From positions 682,001-746,000 of the forward strand of contig JAQSEB010000048.1 of the NCBI GenBank assembly GCA_030063045.1: a stretch of 64,000 nucleotides of DNA, read 5' to 3'. This DNA is from Pratylenchus scribneri. Taxonomy: Eukaryota > Nematoda > Chromadorea > Rhabditida > Pratylenchidae. Position numbers and translations under genes: made by a program. The notes under the pieces are model-generated. The model was given only the letters and a program-made list of their open reading frames with translations, was not told the DNA's origin and searched no databases. Positions within the stretch are counted from its first letter, which is position 1. Every line of letters begins with the position of its first letter. Positions 11,910-25,084 of the stretch are shown here, one piece after another.

Positions 11910-12066
11910 ATTGTGATAATTCGAACATTTATAATATGTTAAAATGAATAAAATATTCTAATCGCAATTTATTGATTTAAATTAAACAATGAGTGGAGAT
12001 AAAATCCAGAGATAAATTCAAATTTAAAATATTGTATGAAATAAATAGTAAAGGAAAAAACAAATT

Positions 12067-12699
12067 GGTAATAGTACAGTTTGTTCTCCCCCCCCCCCTT
12101 TTTTCCAAAAAAAATTTTTATTTTATTTTAGGCTAAAAAAGTGTATTTAGGGGTTTTCAATGATGGGGATTCCGAATTTGGCATTTATTTTTCATTAATA
12201 AAATTTCCTGAACCAGTATAGGTTTACAAACCGGTTTCGAAAAAATTGAACTTTGGTATTTTGGGACATATTATATATCAATCGACGCGTGTCGAATATC
12301 GATGTGCAGATTGTGAATCTGGCATTTGTTTTGCACAAAATCAAAAATTAAAAAAGTTATGGTCATTTAAAATTTCATAAAGTAAATATTTGGCCCATAT
12401 GACTAAAATGGCCATAACTTTTTTAGTTTTAGGTTTTATACAAAACAGATGACAGATTCAGCCTCTGCTCGTTGAGGTGCGTCGATTGTTGTATAATTTG
12501 ACCCAAAATATCAAAGTTCAATTTTTCGAAACCGGTTTATAAACCAATACTGGTTCAAACAACGAAGATAATGAAAAATAAATGCCAAATTCGGATTCCC
12601 CATCATTGAAAACCCCTAAATAGATGTTTTTATCCAAAAATAAATTTAAAAAATTTTTTGGAAAAAAAGGGGGGGGGGGGAATAAACTGTACTATTACC
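12067..12699. mobile_element. foldback element with AAACCGGTTT motifs, 1
   Basis: A 633-bp near-palindrome. Its ends GGTAATAGTACAGTTT and complement are flanked by an 8-bp duplication AACAAATT (12059-12066 and 12700-12707). Inside each end is a homopolymer run (C on the left, G on the right) and then long inverted arms with ACCGGTTT. No coding frame. The superfamily is uncertain; the 8-bp duplication would fit hAT, but the ends do not match CAGTG. Confidence 0.75.
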
Positions 12700-12814
12700 A
12701 ACAAATTCAAGAGTCAAAATAAACAATTTATGTCCAAAATATTATATGAAATAATACAATAGTAGAGATAAAAACAAATTCAAATTATTAATATAAAATT
12801 TTATAAAAATTAAA

Positions 12815-13285
12815 TGAATTTATATCCAAAATATTATGTATAAATTTTAAAAAATTTTAATGAATTTATATCCAAAATATTATGTATAAATTTAAAAAAA
12901 TTTTAATGAATTTATATCCAAAATATTATGTATAAATTTAAAAAAATTTTAATGAATTTATATCCAAAATATTATGCATAAATTTAAAAAAATTTTAATG
13001 AATTTATATCCAAAATATTATGTATAAATTTAAAAAAATTTTAATGAATTTATATCCAAAATATTATGTATAAATTTAAAAAAAATTTTAATGAATTTAT
13101 ATCCAAAATATTATGTATAAATTTAAAAAAATTTTAATGAATTTATATCCAAAATATTATGTATAAATTTAAAAAAATTTTAATGAATTTATATCCAAAA
13201 TATTATGTATAAATTTAAAAAAATTTTAATGAATTTATATCCAAAATATTATGTATAAATTTAAAAAAATTTTAATAAATTTATA
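12815..13285. repeat. 46-bp tandem repeat, about 10 copies
   Basis: Units contain GAATTTATATCCAAAATATT followed by an A/T run, with a 46-bp period and very few differences among copies. Confidence 0.92.
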
Positions 13286-13380
13286 TTCAAATCCGAATTG
13301 AAGTCCGTCAAAAAGATTGAAAATTTAACAATGAATTTTGATAAATTCCGGGGTAAAATTATTCCGCAGAATATGTGGTA

Positions 13381-13771
13381 GGTGCTATGTCGTTATCTGA
13401 ATAGTGCAAATGCGGATGTTTTTGACTTCTAATAAATCAGAAACCGGTTTTAGATTCTACAAACCTTATACCATTTTGTAGATCTCATCGAGACGCATCG
13501 AATGGTATATAAAATGCCAGATTTTGGCCCAAAATAAGAGTTTAAAACCAAAACTGGAAAAATGGTTTAATAACATTTAATTTTGGGCCAAACCATGATA
13601 CAATATATACCATTCGATGTGTCTTGATGAGATCTACAAAATGGTATAAGGTTTGTGGGGTCTAAAACTAGTTTCTAATTTATTATAAGTCGAAAACATC
13701 CGCATTTGCACTATTCAGATAACGCCCACATTTGCACGGCCCTTTGTCTATTCAGATAACGACCCCGTACG
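13381..13771. mobile_element. foldback element with ACCGGTTT motif, 2
   Basis: Inverted arms (GTCGTTATCTGAATAG and complement, then CAAATGCGGATGTTTT and complement) span nearly the whole 391 bp. A 9-bp direct repeat TATGTGGTA flanks it (13372-13380 and 13772-13780), compatible with a Mutator-like target duplication. The outermost few bases of the arms match poorly, so the exact ends are approximate. Confidence 0.65.
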
Positions 13772-14112
13772 TATGTGGTACTTATTTAAATATTATCGAA
13801 ATTTGAAAGAATTGAGTGAACGCAATTATAAAGAAATTCAAGCAATAAAAGATAGTAATATAATAAATGAAATAATTTAAATAAATTCAATCAACAATGG
13901 GATAACTGTGTTGTATTGAATGTTTGTTAAGAAAATGGAAAAATATTTTCATAACTATGCCGAATAATTCATAGATGGAAATATTTCTTAACAAATTTAA
14001 ATTAATTCATTGTATTGAATTTTAAGTGGTTTCTTAGAATTAAAAATTATCATATTTATCAAAATCGCATCAAATTCGCTTCAATCAAATTTCCAATCAA
14101 ATCATTCCGAAT

Positions 14113-16152
14113 TTATTTTTCGTGTCCCTGTATAATTCGGTTGCACAACTTGATGACACAGATGGAATTTATCATACTGTTGACAATGATGAGGGGTATA
14201 ACAATAATGATGGTCACGATCTTAATTAATCATGGATATTCATTCTTTCATTTTTATTGATTTTTTTTTAAATTTTCTTTATTCTAATTTTTGTTCAAAA
14301 AAAATTCACATTTATTTGAATTTGATAGGCTTAATTATTAAATTAATTTACCTTAATGCCAACAATGAGAGCAATTGTGACACCAGTCACACAGACAATT
14401 GTGACAGGATTTTTCTCATCAAATTTCACTCCAATCATTGAAATTGTTCCAATTGCAGCCACAAATAAATGGAATGTTGGCATTAATTTATAATCAGGAC
14501 CAAGACAAATAAGGGTGAATAAGGAATACTATAGTGAAATGAAAATTATAAAATTATAGAGATTGATTTTTATCTTTAATCTATATTATTTTTTATCACT
14601 GAATATTGCGGACAATTTGCATAATTGGACATTTAAGCGTATTGCCTAGATCAAGTTAGGCAATTCGTATTTGCTTAGTAGACTTCGTACAAATTCGAGA
14701 AGGCTCATTCTATATAGTTTTGTCAATATAGTTTATAAAATTTCAATTTCGATGGGTAATAGGACTTATTAGAAAAGAGTTGAATTGATTCAGTTTTTTA
14801 AACAATAGTACGAATTTTTAGCCTAGCCATACCATACCGGTTTGAAATTGAGATTTATTAAAATTAAATAGACAATACTTATTAGTAGAGTCCGGACCAG
14901 GGCCGGGCCCGGACCAGGTTTTACCCGAGCCCAAGCCCGGAAGCAGGGTCATTTGGAATAATCCTGGGTTTTCTTGGGTCCCCGGATTTTCCCGGGCCCG
15001 GCCCGGAAAAATTTTGAAGAAAAACCGGGAAGCCGGCCCGGAATCGGGAATCCGTATCTCACCCGAGTTTTTCGAAGAAATTTTTATTTGTTTTTGTTCC
15101 GAAATTTTTAATTTACTTATATTTATAGTATTATCATTTTGTTTTATTTTAATTGATCATTTATACATGTATTTTAGCTTTTTTTTTATTTTTTGCCTTT
15201 TTATATCTATTTAAAGCCTTTTTCAAAATGAGAAACCCGGCCCGGAAACTAGGTCTCTGACCCGAGTTTAGCTGGTTTTTCAAAAAACAGGGTTTCTGGG
15301 CCCGGCCCGGAAAAATTTTGAATAAAAACCCGGGTACCAGGGCCGGGCAAATCTGAAAAACCGGACTCTACTTATTAGTCGAATAAGCCTATTCTCGAAT
15401 CTGTAAGAATTGATACCTATTGGTCAGATTTGAATTTTTTTTTATTATTTTGTTTTTAATTAAAACTTTGAAAAAATAATATTATATTTTATAATTAAAA
15501 TTTTATGATTAATTTTGGGAAAAATTGTGGGACTTTGGAGAATCTGGTGACATTTAATACTTATTATCATTATTTTTATTTTTATAATATCTCTAATTCT
15601 TATCTTTAATTTTATGAAGTTATAATTTTTATTTGTCTCATATCAGCAGACCGAAATGAATAAAATTGCCAAGCACAAGCACATAATTCCATATGCTGCA
15701 TCCTGGTTAAATTTTCTCCCATCAAAATTCGATCCAATTATTTGAAAAATTGAGACAAATGTTGGCACGAGAGTCCAGAAGATCAAAAATTTGTTGCCCA
15801 TAATGTTGGCAAGCAGTTTGTTCAATTTTTCTTCCTTTTTTAGTCATTTACTTTTTTTCTATCTATGAAAACCACACTCACATTATTTATCCATATTGTT
15901 ATAGCCAATTCTAAAGTGGCCACAACACTGTTTCTCATCCAAAAAGTGATACCCAACATGCAAATGTCAAAAATAAGAAGCAGAAGATTGGACAGGGAAA
16001 TAGTTAACTGTAAATAATTTAAAGTTAAAACGCAAAAAATTGTTTACATTTCGAATTCGAGTTCTGAGAATGCAAAAGAAACAATTTCGAAAATTGATTG
16101 GCGTTGGCGTTGGTGCACTTACAAGTTCAAACTGACCGAATGATGAATCCAT
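14113..16152 (-). CDS. multi-span membrane protein, family copy B
   Basis: I do not know the function. Five exons: 16048-16152, 15882-16007, 15652-15834, 14352-14528 and 14113-14220. All junctions are GT-AG and the phases fit, giving 232 residues. The N-terminus is polar and carries NCFFCILR, a CxxC-type motif. About six hydrophobic segments follow, including WTLVPTF and, after the next intron, a second copy of the motif ending LMPTF. The tail is short and basic. Genes C and D share exon plan and sequence. The fourth exon is split from the third here and in C but fused in A and D. A hAT MITE sits in the intron between them. The layout faintly recalls LAPTM-like lysosomal proteins (Cys pair, then spans), but I would not assign it. 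Confidence 0.7.
14886..15370. mobile_element. hAT-type MITE 3
   Basis: The ends TAGAGTCCGG and complement carry an 8-bp duplication CTTATTAG (14878-14885 and 15371-15378). The core is made of CCCGGGCCCGGCCCGG-like motifs, an island of G+C in AT-rich DNA. It lies in the intron between the third and fourth exons of gene B. An 8-bp duplication and TAGAG ends fit hAT. Confidence 0.85.
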
Positions 16153-17921
16153 TTTTACTTGTTTAAATTTTAAATACAAATTTTAATCTAAAAATTTATT
16201 TAAATTAAAAATATTCAAATATGTGTGGACACGGGAAAACAATATCAAAAATATTATTTTGGGTACGGTCAAAAATATTTCAGTATTTCTTGATATAATA
16301 ATATTGTTATTTAAACAAATTTAAAAAAAAAGACTCATATAAATGAAAATAAATTGGAAATGATCCAAAAATATTGCAAAGATAATGAAAGATTATAATT
16401 TTAATAATTTTTTTTTATTTGACAGAGAATTCGGACATTTGGATTGGAAAGAATAAGAATGGTAATGGGAAATGAAGTCTCAACGTCGAATTGGGTACTC
16501 ATAAAATGGTAATTTTGTACACTGACTAGAGGCAAATTTTTTATTATTCCACAATTGTCTCTATGTGAAATGTGAGCAAATTGCAATTATAAAAATTTGC
16601 ATCCATTTTTCCTTGAAGCAATTTTTTGATTGGCTCTGAGAATTTCTTATTTCATAGGGTTAATCAAATGTCATTGCCATTTATGAATGAGGTCAAATTG
16701 CTCAAAAATTCTCATCCTATTCCCTTGTAGCAACTTTATTTTTGATTGTCTGGGAAATTATAATTTTGAAGAATGGCATTTGCATTTATAATAAGTATTT
16801 ATTCAAATTTTAAGAGTGAATGTGGAAAATTGTCCAACCCTATTCATACCAATAATTTTTTGAACAAATTTTTATGCTCAGTGGCTAATTATATAATTGC
16901 CTTTGTCTTCCCATAAAAATGCAAATCAATCAAATAGTAAATTCATCTCATAAGAAAATTAATTAAAAATTTTAACGACTAATAAATTAAAATTATGACA
17001 GAATTGGAATAAATTCCTAATTGATTTGAATACTTTTAAATTTATGATTCTTTAATTCTGCATAATGATATTTTCCCAGGGTATTAGATTGAATCTGTAC
17101 TGTCGAAGTCGATGTTGATTTTGGGTAATGAGATAAATGTTTGTATAATATTTAAAATGGGAAATGAAAAAGGAAGTTACTTCAAGCAAAATATAAAAAA
17201 AATGAAAGCTTAATTAAGTTTAAACAAATTTTGCATCTATTTTTGGAAAATTACCTGATGATACCCGTATATAAGAAAAAATTAAAAAGAAAATCAGCTT
17301 CTAAAAGCAGAAAATATTTTCAATTTCACATTCTCACGAATTTATCGCACAATCATAAAATCCTTTTCTGCTGAATTATGTTCATTTATCAAAGAAATTT
17401 TTTTCTTCCCAAAAAATGCTTTACCATTCTGCTTGAATAAATTTTATGAAATATAACAATGATCGCTGAATTAAATATTTAATTAATAAAATAATTAATG
17501 AAAATGAATTAAGTTATTTATAGAGAGAAAAAAATGACAAATGAAGTACATTAAAAATTTAAGAGTGAATTTTAATTAATTTCAGGATTACATTATTCAG
17601 CAGATTATATGGTATTATAACTGAAATCGAAAATTTAAAGAATTAGATAAATAAATTCAAGCAAAACAATTAGGAATATAAAAATTGAATGCTATAAATA
17701 TTTAATGGTGTAATAATTGTGTTGTAAGTGATTGTTGAGAGAATGAAAATTATTAATTTTACCATAACATTTTCGCTTATTTCAAAGACGGAAATATTTC
17801 GGAACAAAATTAAATTAAAATCATTGTATTGAATGTTTATTTGATTTTGGAGTAAAAATTTATCAATCAAAATCTCATCAAATTTCTCTTCAATCAAATT
17901 CGAAATCAAATCATTCCGAAT
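16153..17921. other. duplicated flank of the membrane gene family
   Basis: No gene. Blocks here (for example around 16600-16950 and 17040-17230) recur at 20150-20480, 20560-20700, 30110-30250 and 32480-32760. The genes therefore multiplied as segmental units of a few kilobases including upstream DNA. Confidence 0.6.
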
Positions 17922-19680
17922 TTATTTTTTCTCGTCCCCGTTTAATTTGGTAGCAAATTTGATCGCAAGCATTGTATTTGTCAGGCTGCTGACGATGATT
18001 AGAGGTATAGCAACAATGATTGTCACCACCTTAATTAATAGATATTCTTGAATTCATATTTAACTAATATTTGATTTTTTCGCTGTTTTTTAATTTTGAG
18101 AAAATTTCTCATTTCTTTGAGTTAAATTCCTTTAAATTAGATTTACCAAATTTATTTGGCTTTGCTACATTTTGATGGGTTTTTCATTTCTTAAAAAACT
18201 TTTTTTGTAAACTTCAAAACATTTTCTCTATCCTCATAACTTTTTTAAATAATTTTTTTATATTAAATATTAATTTTTAAATAAATTTTATTGTTTGTTT
18301 ACTTTAATGCCAACAATGATAGCAATAGCGAGAATGGCCAAGCAAACAATGATGATGGGATTATTTTCATTAAATTTTCCTGAATTCATTGATATGCATC
18401 CAAATGCGGCCACAAATAAGAATGATGTTGGTATCACTTTCCAAGGGCCAGGGCCAATAAAAATCAAGGTGACAAATAATAACTATTTGGAATTTAGAGT
18501 TATATAATTATAATGATTTATTTTTATCTTGAGCCTCTATTATTAAATTATTATTATAGGTTGCGGGCCATTTGAATACCGTATTTATTCTATTAGAAGC
18601 CCAGGGTCTTATAAATTTCAGAGACCCTCCGTTTGGCAACTTTTCTGAATTTTTGTAACAAAAATTCTTATTTTGGTCTAATTTCACCTCTAAATTGGTT
18701 ACTTTTGACATGAATTTTTCGAAGGGGACTTCTAATAGAGAGGGGGCTTCTAATAGAATAAATACGGTAATTGGAAAGTACGCATATTCATGGTTGCCCA
18801 ATTCGCGTAGTATATTCCCTTCCGTACAAATTAGGGAAGGCTCATTTTATTTACATAGTATTATTGAATATTTAATGGAATTTCAATTTAAGAGTGTTAA
18901 TAGGGATTACAATAAAGAAAATACATAAGTCACCCAAACTGATTTAGTGTTAAAAACTATTCGAGATTTTATCCAAATCAAATCGGTTAGAAATTGCAAT
19001 TTCATAAATTAAATCGAAAACATTGGGTCGCATGAGCCTATTCTCGGGTCTATAAGAAGTCTGGATTCTGTTTATTCTAATGACCAATTTTTAGACCTAT
19101 GCTTTGCTTAAAGAACAATCACCCAAATTGCAGATAATATTTAAAATTTCAAAGAATTAATTTGTAATTTCCCCAGCACAAACTGAAAGTAAAGCAATGA
19201 TGTAACAGCCAAATTCGAATGCATCTCCACAGTCAATTTTCTTGCAGTCAATTTTTGATCTAATTGCTTTGAAAAATGAGGCGAATGTTGGCACTAGAAT
19301 CCAGCCAATCAAAAGTTTATTGCCCATAATGTTGTCAAGCAAAATGCTCAATTTTTCATCCTTTTATTTTTAGCCATTTACTTCTCTTTAATAATAAATA
19401 GTCCACTCACATTAATCCAAATGGTGATAACAAATTCGAAAATGGCCATTACACTGTTTCTCACCCAAAACGCAATACTCAACATATAAATGCCAAAAAT
19501 GAAATACCATAAATTGGGAAGGGAAATGCTCAGCTGCAAATAATATTAAAAATTTAAAATTGCAACAAAATTGCATACATTTCGCATTCTGGCTCCGAGG
19601 ATGCAGAAGTAACAATTTCCGGGATTGGTTGCCGCTGGTACAACATGGATCTCAAAATTGTCTCCTGCTGTTGGATTCAT
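17922..19680 (-). CDS. multi-span membrane protein, family copy C
   Basis: Five exons (19579-19680, 19411-19533, 19184-19360, 18303-18482, 17922-18029) with GT-AG junctions and matching phases give 229 residues. This copy and B are the intact-looking members. The N-terminus reads MNPTAGDN and later NCYFCILGAR. Hydrophobic segments follow in exon 2 (two spans), exon 3 (WILVPTF), exon 4 (VIPTSFLF, then a span ending IVGIK) and exon 5 (a final span and a short Lys/Asp/Glu tail). The repeat of the W-x-L-x-P-T motif suggests an internal duplication of a two-span unit. Unknown function, likely an integral membrane protein. Confidence 0.72.
18579..18767. mobile_element. small Tc1/mariner-type MITE
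   Basis: The ends CCGTATTTATTCTATTAGAA and complement are flanked by TA on each side, the signature of Tc1/mariner insertion. 189 bp, non-coding. It lies in the same intron of gene C that in gene B holds hAT MITE 3. Confidence 0.78.
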
Positions 19681-21092
19681 ATTATTTACTCAAAATTTCA
19701 TACAAATTAAAAAATTTTTTTTATCTAAAAAGAAGAATAATTTAAATTATTCAGCAGTTTGAAGTGGGTGGTAAAATTTCATATCTCTGTGGATGTAATC
19801 AAATCAACATTTTTTATGTTTATAAATGAATAAAGGAGACTCATAGAAATATAAAGGTGAATTGCAAATGATCCAAAAATATTTAAAAATAATTAATAAG
19901 TTATTTTGATTTATTTTTAATAAGTAAATTTTTATTTTTTTTTTATTTGACGGAGAATTCTGTTTTCTGCTGGATTGGAATAAAAGAAATAAGAATGAGA
20001 ATGTAAAATGGCGCAATGAAGGCATCGGCATTCGGCATTAGGTCACTTGGGCGATGATGGTGTATGTACAAAAGTAATTTGAATTTCCATTGACCAATGG
20101 GCAATTCTTTTAGTATTCCATCATTGTTCTTTATTTAGGCAAATTACCATTTTTACTTGAAGCAATTTTTGATTGTCTGTGAGAAATTATTATTTCTAAG
20201 AGTAATTAATCATATTTCATTGTCATTTATATTGTTGCATTTGAAAAATATAAAAAAATTATCCATTATTTCCTTACAGCAAATTTGCTTTTTTGATTTT
20301 CTTGGGAAAATTTTTGATTCTCATTGGTTAAAATAGTTATTCAAATTTTTGAGATTGAATGGAGAAAATTGTCCAACCCTATTCATGATAATTTTTTGAA
20401 CAAATTTTTATGCCCAGTGGCTACTGATGATTGCTTTGTCTTCCCATAAAAGTACAAATCAATCAAACAGAAAATTTATCCAATAAGTAAATATATTTAT
20501 ATATATTTCCAACTAATAAATTAGAATAGAAATTGGAATAAAATTCTGACTGAGAAGAAATAATTTTAAATTTGTGATATTCTGCATAATGGCATTTTCT
20601 TAAGGTATTATTAAATCTCTGCTGTTGATTTTAATTGTATGTAATGTGATAAATGAATATTTAAAAATGGGAAATACGAGAAAGTTACTTTAAGCAAAAT
20701 AGAAAATACAGGGAATATTCAGTTTAAACAAAATTTGCATAATTTTTAAAAAATTGTTTGATACCATAAATAATGATAAAAAATATAAAGAGAAAATTAG
20801 CATAAAATATTTTCAATTGCAAAAATTTTTCCACTCATATGAATATGATTATCAAATTGGTATATTACACAAAACGGCATCTAACATTTTCTAATTTAGT
20901 CACAGTTCGCGTACAGATTAAAATTCTTTTTACTCTATCTGTTCTTAAATATATTCTAATTTTAATTTTGTACATATAATTATAAATTAAAATAACAAAA
21001 ACTATATCTTCGATTTCCATAAATCATTTTATAATATTTTTTTTACATCCGCAAAGCGCATTTTTTTTCAAGTGAAAAGATATAGTAGAAAT
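19681..21092. other. upstream duplicated flank of gene C
   Basis: No gene seen. Shares blocks with 16153-17921 and 32108-33054. The right end near 21 kb meets the 3' end of gene E. Confidence 0.5.
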
Positions 21093-21897
21093 CAATTAAT
21101 TTCGACGGTGTTGATACGTTCCTATAATAAAAAAAAATAAATTCACATTTTAATATTTAATTAATAGATATATTTTTACCAGCTGAACCGTAGAGTTTTG
21201 ACTATTCGATAAATCCACATTTATTTTGAATTTCTGCAAAATATTCGGCATTTTTTCTACTAAAAATTATAATTCTATGAGCTTAAATATTTTAATATTT
21301 TATATTACAATTATCAATTTCTTCATCATAGGCACATCGCTCGATCAAAAGAAGTGCAAAAGTTTTTGTAGGAAAATTTTCGGGCAGAGTATCGCCACTG
21401 GCAATACGGTAATGCGGTCTCCCAATTCTTAGCATTTCATCATTCCCATTGACAATAATATTTACATGGTCTGTTTCAACATTGAAAAGTGTTGGAAATG
21501 GAATTTGCTTTTTATTTTGGAATTCCAAAAAGAGTAAATAGGAAATTGTATCATTTGCCTCTGATGCTTTAAAATGCTAAAAAAAATTAAATTTAGTAAA
21601 TTTTTTATAAAAACACCTTTATAAGTGCTGTTAGAAATTGTTCTGCATTATTGTCTCCTTGAAGAAGATTCACTGGCAAATAAACAATACGCCCTGGCAT
21701 TCTTTTTTCCTTTGAAAAAGCCATACTTGCGACATATTCAACGGAACAATCCGGTTCCCATGTTGGCAATAAGGCAGCACTTCCAATATATGATTTTCGC
21801 ATTCTTCGATTTAAAAATTGTACAACTTGGAAGTCTTTGTATTTTTTGCATTGTTCAGTTCCAAGTTTATTCTATAGAAAAGTAGTATATTATACAT

Positions 21898-22405
21898 GGT
21901 GTGGCACGAAAATGTCATATTTTAAAATTAAATAATGCTTTTATTTTTCGATCAAATTCGGCAATTCAATATCAAAATAATCAATATTTTATGAGAATTT
22001 TTTGACATTATTTTAGTAATTTTCGATGTCATTTAAGAAATTTATATTAAAATTATGTATAGCAATAAAGAAAAATGTTTAAAAACAGGAAAAATTATGA
22101 AAGCCATTTTTTATAATAAAACCAAAAATTTCATAACCCAAATTCTTAATTATTGGAAAAATTTCTGAAATTGGATTTCCAAAACCACATATCTTAATCA
22201 ATGTTAATAAAACAAATGCCAAAAAAGAAGAAAGATAACAGGGAAAAAGAAAGAAATTAATTGAAATTTCTTAAATTGCATCGAAAATTGTATAATGTCA
22301 AAAAAATTTTCATAAAATGTAGATCTTTGCAAATAAACTTGCGAATTTGATCGAAAAATAAAAAAGTTATTTAATTTTAAAATGTAAAATTTTTCGCGCC
22401 ACACC
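21898..22405. mobile_element. foldback element in gene E intron
   Basis: Arms of about 65 bp, beginning GGTGTGGC and ending with the complement, face each other across a roughly 380-bp centre. They include an ATTTTTCGATCAAATTCG block. It lies between the exons at 22447 and 21871. I could not fix a target duplication. Confidence 0.65.
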
Positions 22406-22703
22406 CTTATATTAGCATTTCAAGTAAAATTTAATTATAATCTTACCTTTACCACAGTATACCATGGAAAGGGTAAATGGGGATTAATTTCAGGATTGGT
22501 TATTTTTTTCTGAAAATCTCGTAATTGCTTTATCCATTGTATTTCTTTGGGCTCTCTGTTCAGAAAATAAAGACGCAGAATGCGAAGAAAATCCTGTTCA
22601 TTGTGACCATAAAATTGTTCCCAATTGGAAAAATCTCCCTTTAAAAATTATTAAAAAATAAATCATTTTTATTTTGATTATTTTTTTAGAAATGAATATA
22701 TAT

Positions 22704-22933
22704 GTTGGGGCGAAAGTTGAAATTCAGCGAAAGTTGAAATTTACACACTATATTCGTCAGAAAAGCAGAGAAAGTTCGAATTTCAAAAAACTAAGTATAG
22801 GGTTAGGGTCTATGGGTACAGAGCATGGGATTAGGGGTAGGGGCTAAGGGCTAGGGATCGGTTTGTACTCTGCATCTTCGGCGAAATAGTGTGTAAATTT
22901 CAACTTTCGCCGAATTTCAAATTTCTCCCCAAC
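22704..22933. mobile_element. palindromic MITE in gene E intron
   Basis: The ends GTTGGGGCGAAAGTTGAAAT and matching complement extend about 50 bp inward to a shared ACACACTAT. They are bordered by ATATAT on both sides, so a TA target is possible. The centre contains G-rich GGGTTAGGG-like runs. No coding frame. Confidence 0.7.
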
Positions 22934-22989
22934 ATATATTTATTTATTATCTAACACGCGTTCTTGAGCCGTGCAAAAAATATTATTTT

Positions 22990-23456
22990 AATTAATTTTA
23001 ATTCTGATTTTTAATTAATTCAGATTTTAAATTAATTCTGATTTTATTTTAAATTAATTTTGATTTTCATTAATTCTGATTTTCAATAATTCTGATTTTC
23101 ATTTGTTCTGATTTTCATTTGTTCTGATTTTCATTTGTTCTGATTTTCATTTGTTCTGATTTTCATTAATTCTGATTTTCATTTGTTCTGATTTTCATTA
23201 ATTCTGATTTTCATTTGTTCTGATTTTCATTTGTTCTGATTTTCATTAATTCTGATTTTCATTAATTCTGATTTTCATTTGTTCTGATTTTCATTTGTTC
23301 TGATTTTCATTTGTTCTGATTTTCATTAATTCTGATTTTCATTAATTCTGATTTTCATTTATTCTGATTTTCATTAATTCTGATTTTCATTTGTTCTGAT
23401 TTTCATTTGTTCTGATTTTCATTAATTCTAATTTTCATTTTATCTGATTTTCATTA
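22990..23456. repeat. 16-bp tandem repeat in gene E intron
   Basis: About 26 copies of a 16-bp unit in two interchangeable forms, ATTAATTCTGATTTTC and ATTTGTTCTGATTTTC. It lies in the intron between exons 6 and 7 of gene E. Confidence 0.9.
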
Positions 23457-24087
23457 ATTTTAAAGATTTATTGTAATATTGTAAAAAACCCACATCGTCT
23501 ATATTCGTAGGTATTTGACAAGGCGAATGCAAGACATTTTCCAAAAAATTTAAACCATCTATGAAACATTCATTGTGATAACAGTTTTTGAATTTTATAA
23601 CATCACGATTGGCAAATGCTTTTTGATTGAATTTTTCAATTTGTAATGACTAAATTTTTTAAAATTTATATTAAAATGAAATCTTTTGCCTACAGTATTG
23701 GCACCGAAACTGAGATGTAAAGTAATTGGTTCGATATTTAAGATTAGACGGTTCAAATTTTCATTTGTGACAGTAACATTGTTGAGCGCAAGACACACAC
23801 CTTTTTTGAAAGAAAATTATTCAAAAAAAAAATTGCAAAAAATCAAATGACCTTGGAAATAATTTGCAAGGCCGCTTATAGATATGAAGAATTGAACCAT
23901 TGCTTCGTTAATTTGGGTATCATAAATTTGTATAAAAGACAGCCCAGTCCAATGTATTAAATTATTCTCGAATAAATTGGTCTTATATGAATAATCATTC
24001 ACGATTAAATTGGTTATATATGAATTTAAAGATTCATAATTGTTATATACTAGAAAGATGCTTTCGACATTTTCACATTTCAAAATT

Positions 24088-24677
24088 CAGCGGCTTTTCT
24101 AGGAATTTTTAGATTTTGGGACTTGCACATTCTAGGGGTAACTTTTTATGGCGCATTCAGGAAAACTATCCGTTTTTTGATAGGGGTTTGGGTTTGGGCT
24201 GAAACCGGTTTAAAAACCGGTTTGTCCAGGTAAAACTTTTTTCCATGGACCTCAATCGACTTGAAACCAAAAAAAGCGTGATGACCAGAGTGTTAGCTAC
24301 ATTTTGATATATAAGTTCGGGGGTCTACCTGGAAGTCTAAGGGTCGATAAAATTGGTGAATGGAGGCCAAGTCGGGTGCGCGAGTCATAAATTCTTGAAT
24401 AACTTTTTTGCGAGATGAGATAGATGTGCGCGTTAAAGAGCAAAGTTGTAGAGCTCGACGAGGCGAATACAATGGTATATTGCGCGAGTTTTCAAACTAA
24501 ACCGGTTTCGAGATATAAGCTTAAACCGGTTTAAAAAATTGAAAAATACAAGGCGAGCGAAGCGAGCCGTCTAAAATTTGGAAAAAAAAACCTACTGGGG
24601 TACCTTAAAGCGCCCCGCGCTTTTTCCGATACGGAAGCATGCTTTAAACCAGTGGGGCTCTGCCCCACTGGTTTATT
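24088..24677. mobile_element. insertion interrupting gene E exon, ACCGGTTT family
   Basis: About 590 bp separates two halves of what reads as a single coding segment. It contains four ACCGGTTT motifs, relatively high G+C, and ends near a perfect short hairpin CCAGTGGGG/CCCCACTGG. Boundaries are approximate; neither terminal inverted repeats nor a target duplication is clear, so the class is unknown (a Helitron-like 3' hairpin is one possibility). Confidence 0.5.
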
Positions 24678-25084
24678 GAAATTAAAAATTTCATCTTTGA
24701 TTGGCAGATCAATTCTTCCGGGCCTTTTTAAATGGAGTTGCAATAAAATTTGACCTAATTTATCTGTTGTTATATGCAAACAACTATGCAATTCGTTCGC
24801 CTCCACTTTGCTGATGCCATTATATTTTTCGCCCTATAAAATAAATAAAAAAATAAAGTAGTAATTTTTTTTCACAATTTCCGAAGCGAAAATTTTACTA
24901 AATTATTGAACTAAAAAATATTTTTTTTGTCCAAAAAAATTTTTTAGTAGAAGTTTTGAACAAAAAAAAAAAAAAAATAGTTATTTTGGATGGACAGAAA
25001 AAAGCATTGTTAATGAAATGATAAAATTTAAATTTTACAAAAATTTATGGACCGGCAATTAAAATTGGCACCGCTCTGGAGAAC

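Noticed and set aside
22795..22870. GGGTTAGGG-like runs as interstitial telomere
   Set aside because: Irregular and confined to the centre of a palindromic MITE; too short and degenerate to call telomeric.
24531..24806. 91-codon ORF continuing from gene E into the insertion
   Set aside because: Only the first half is receptor-like coding sequence of gene E; the second half is the insertion.
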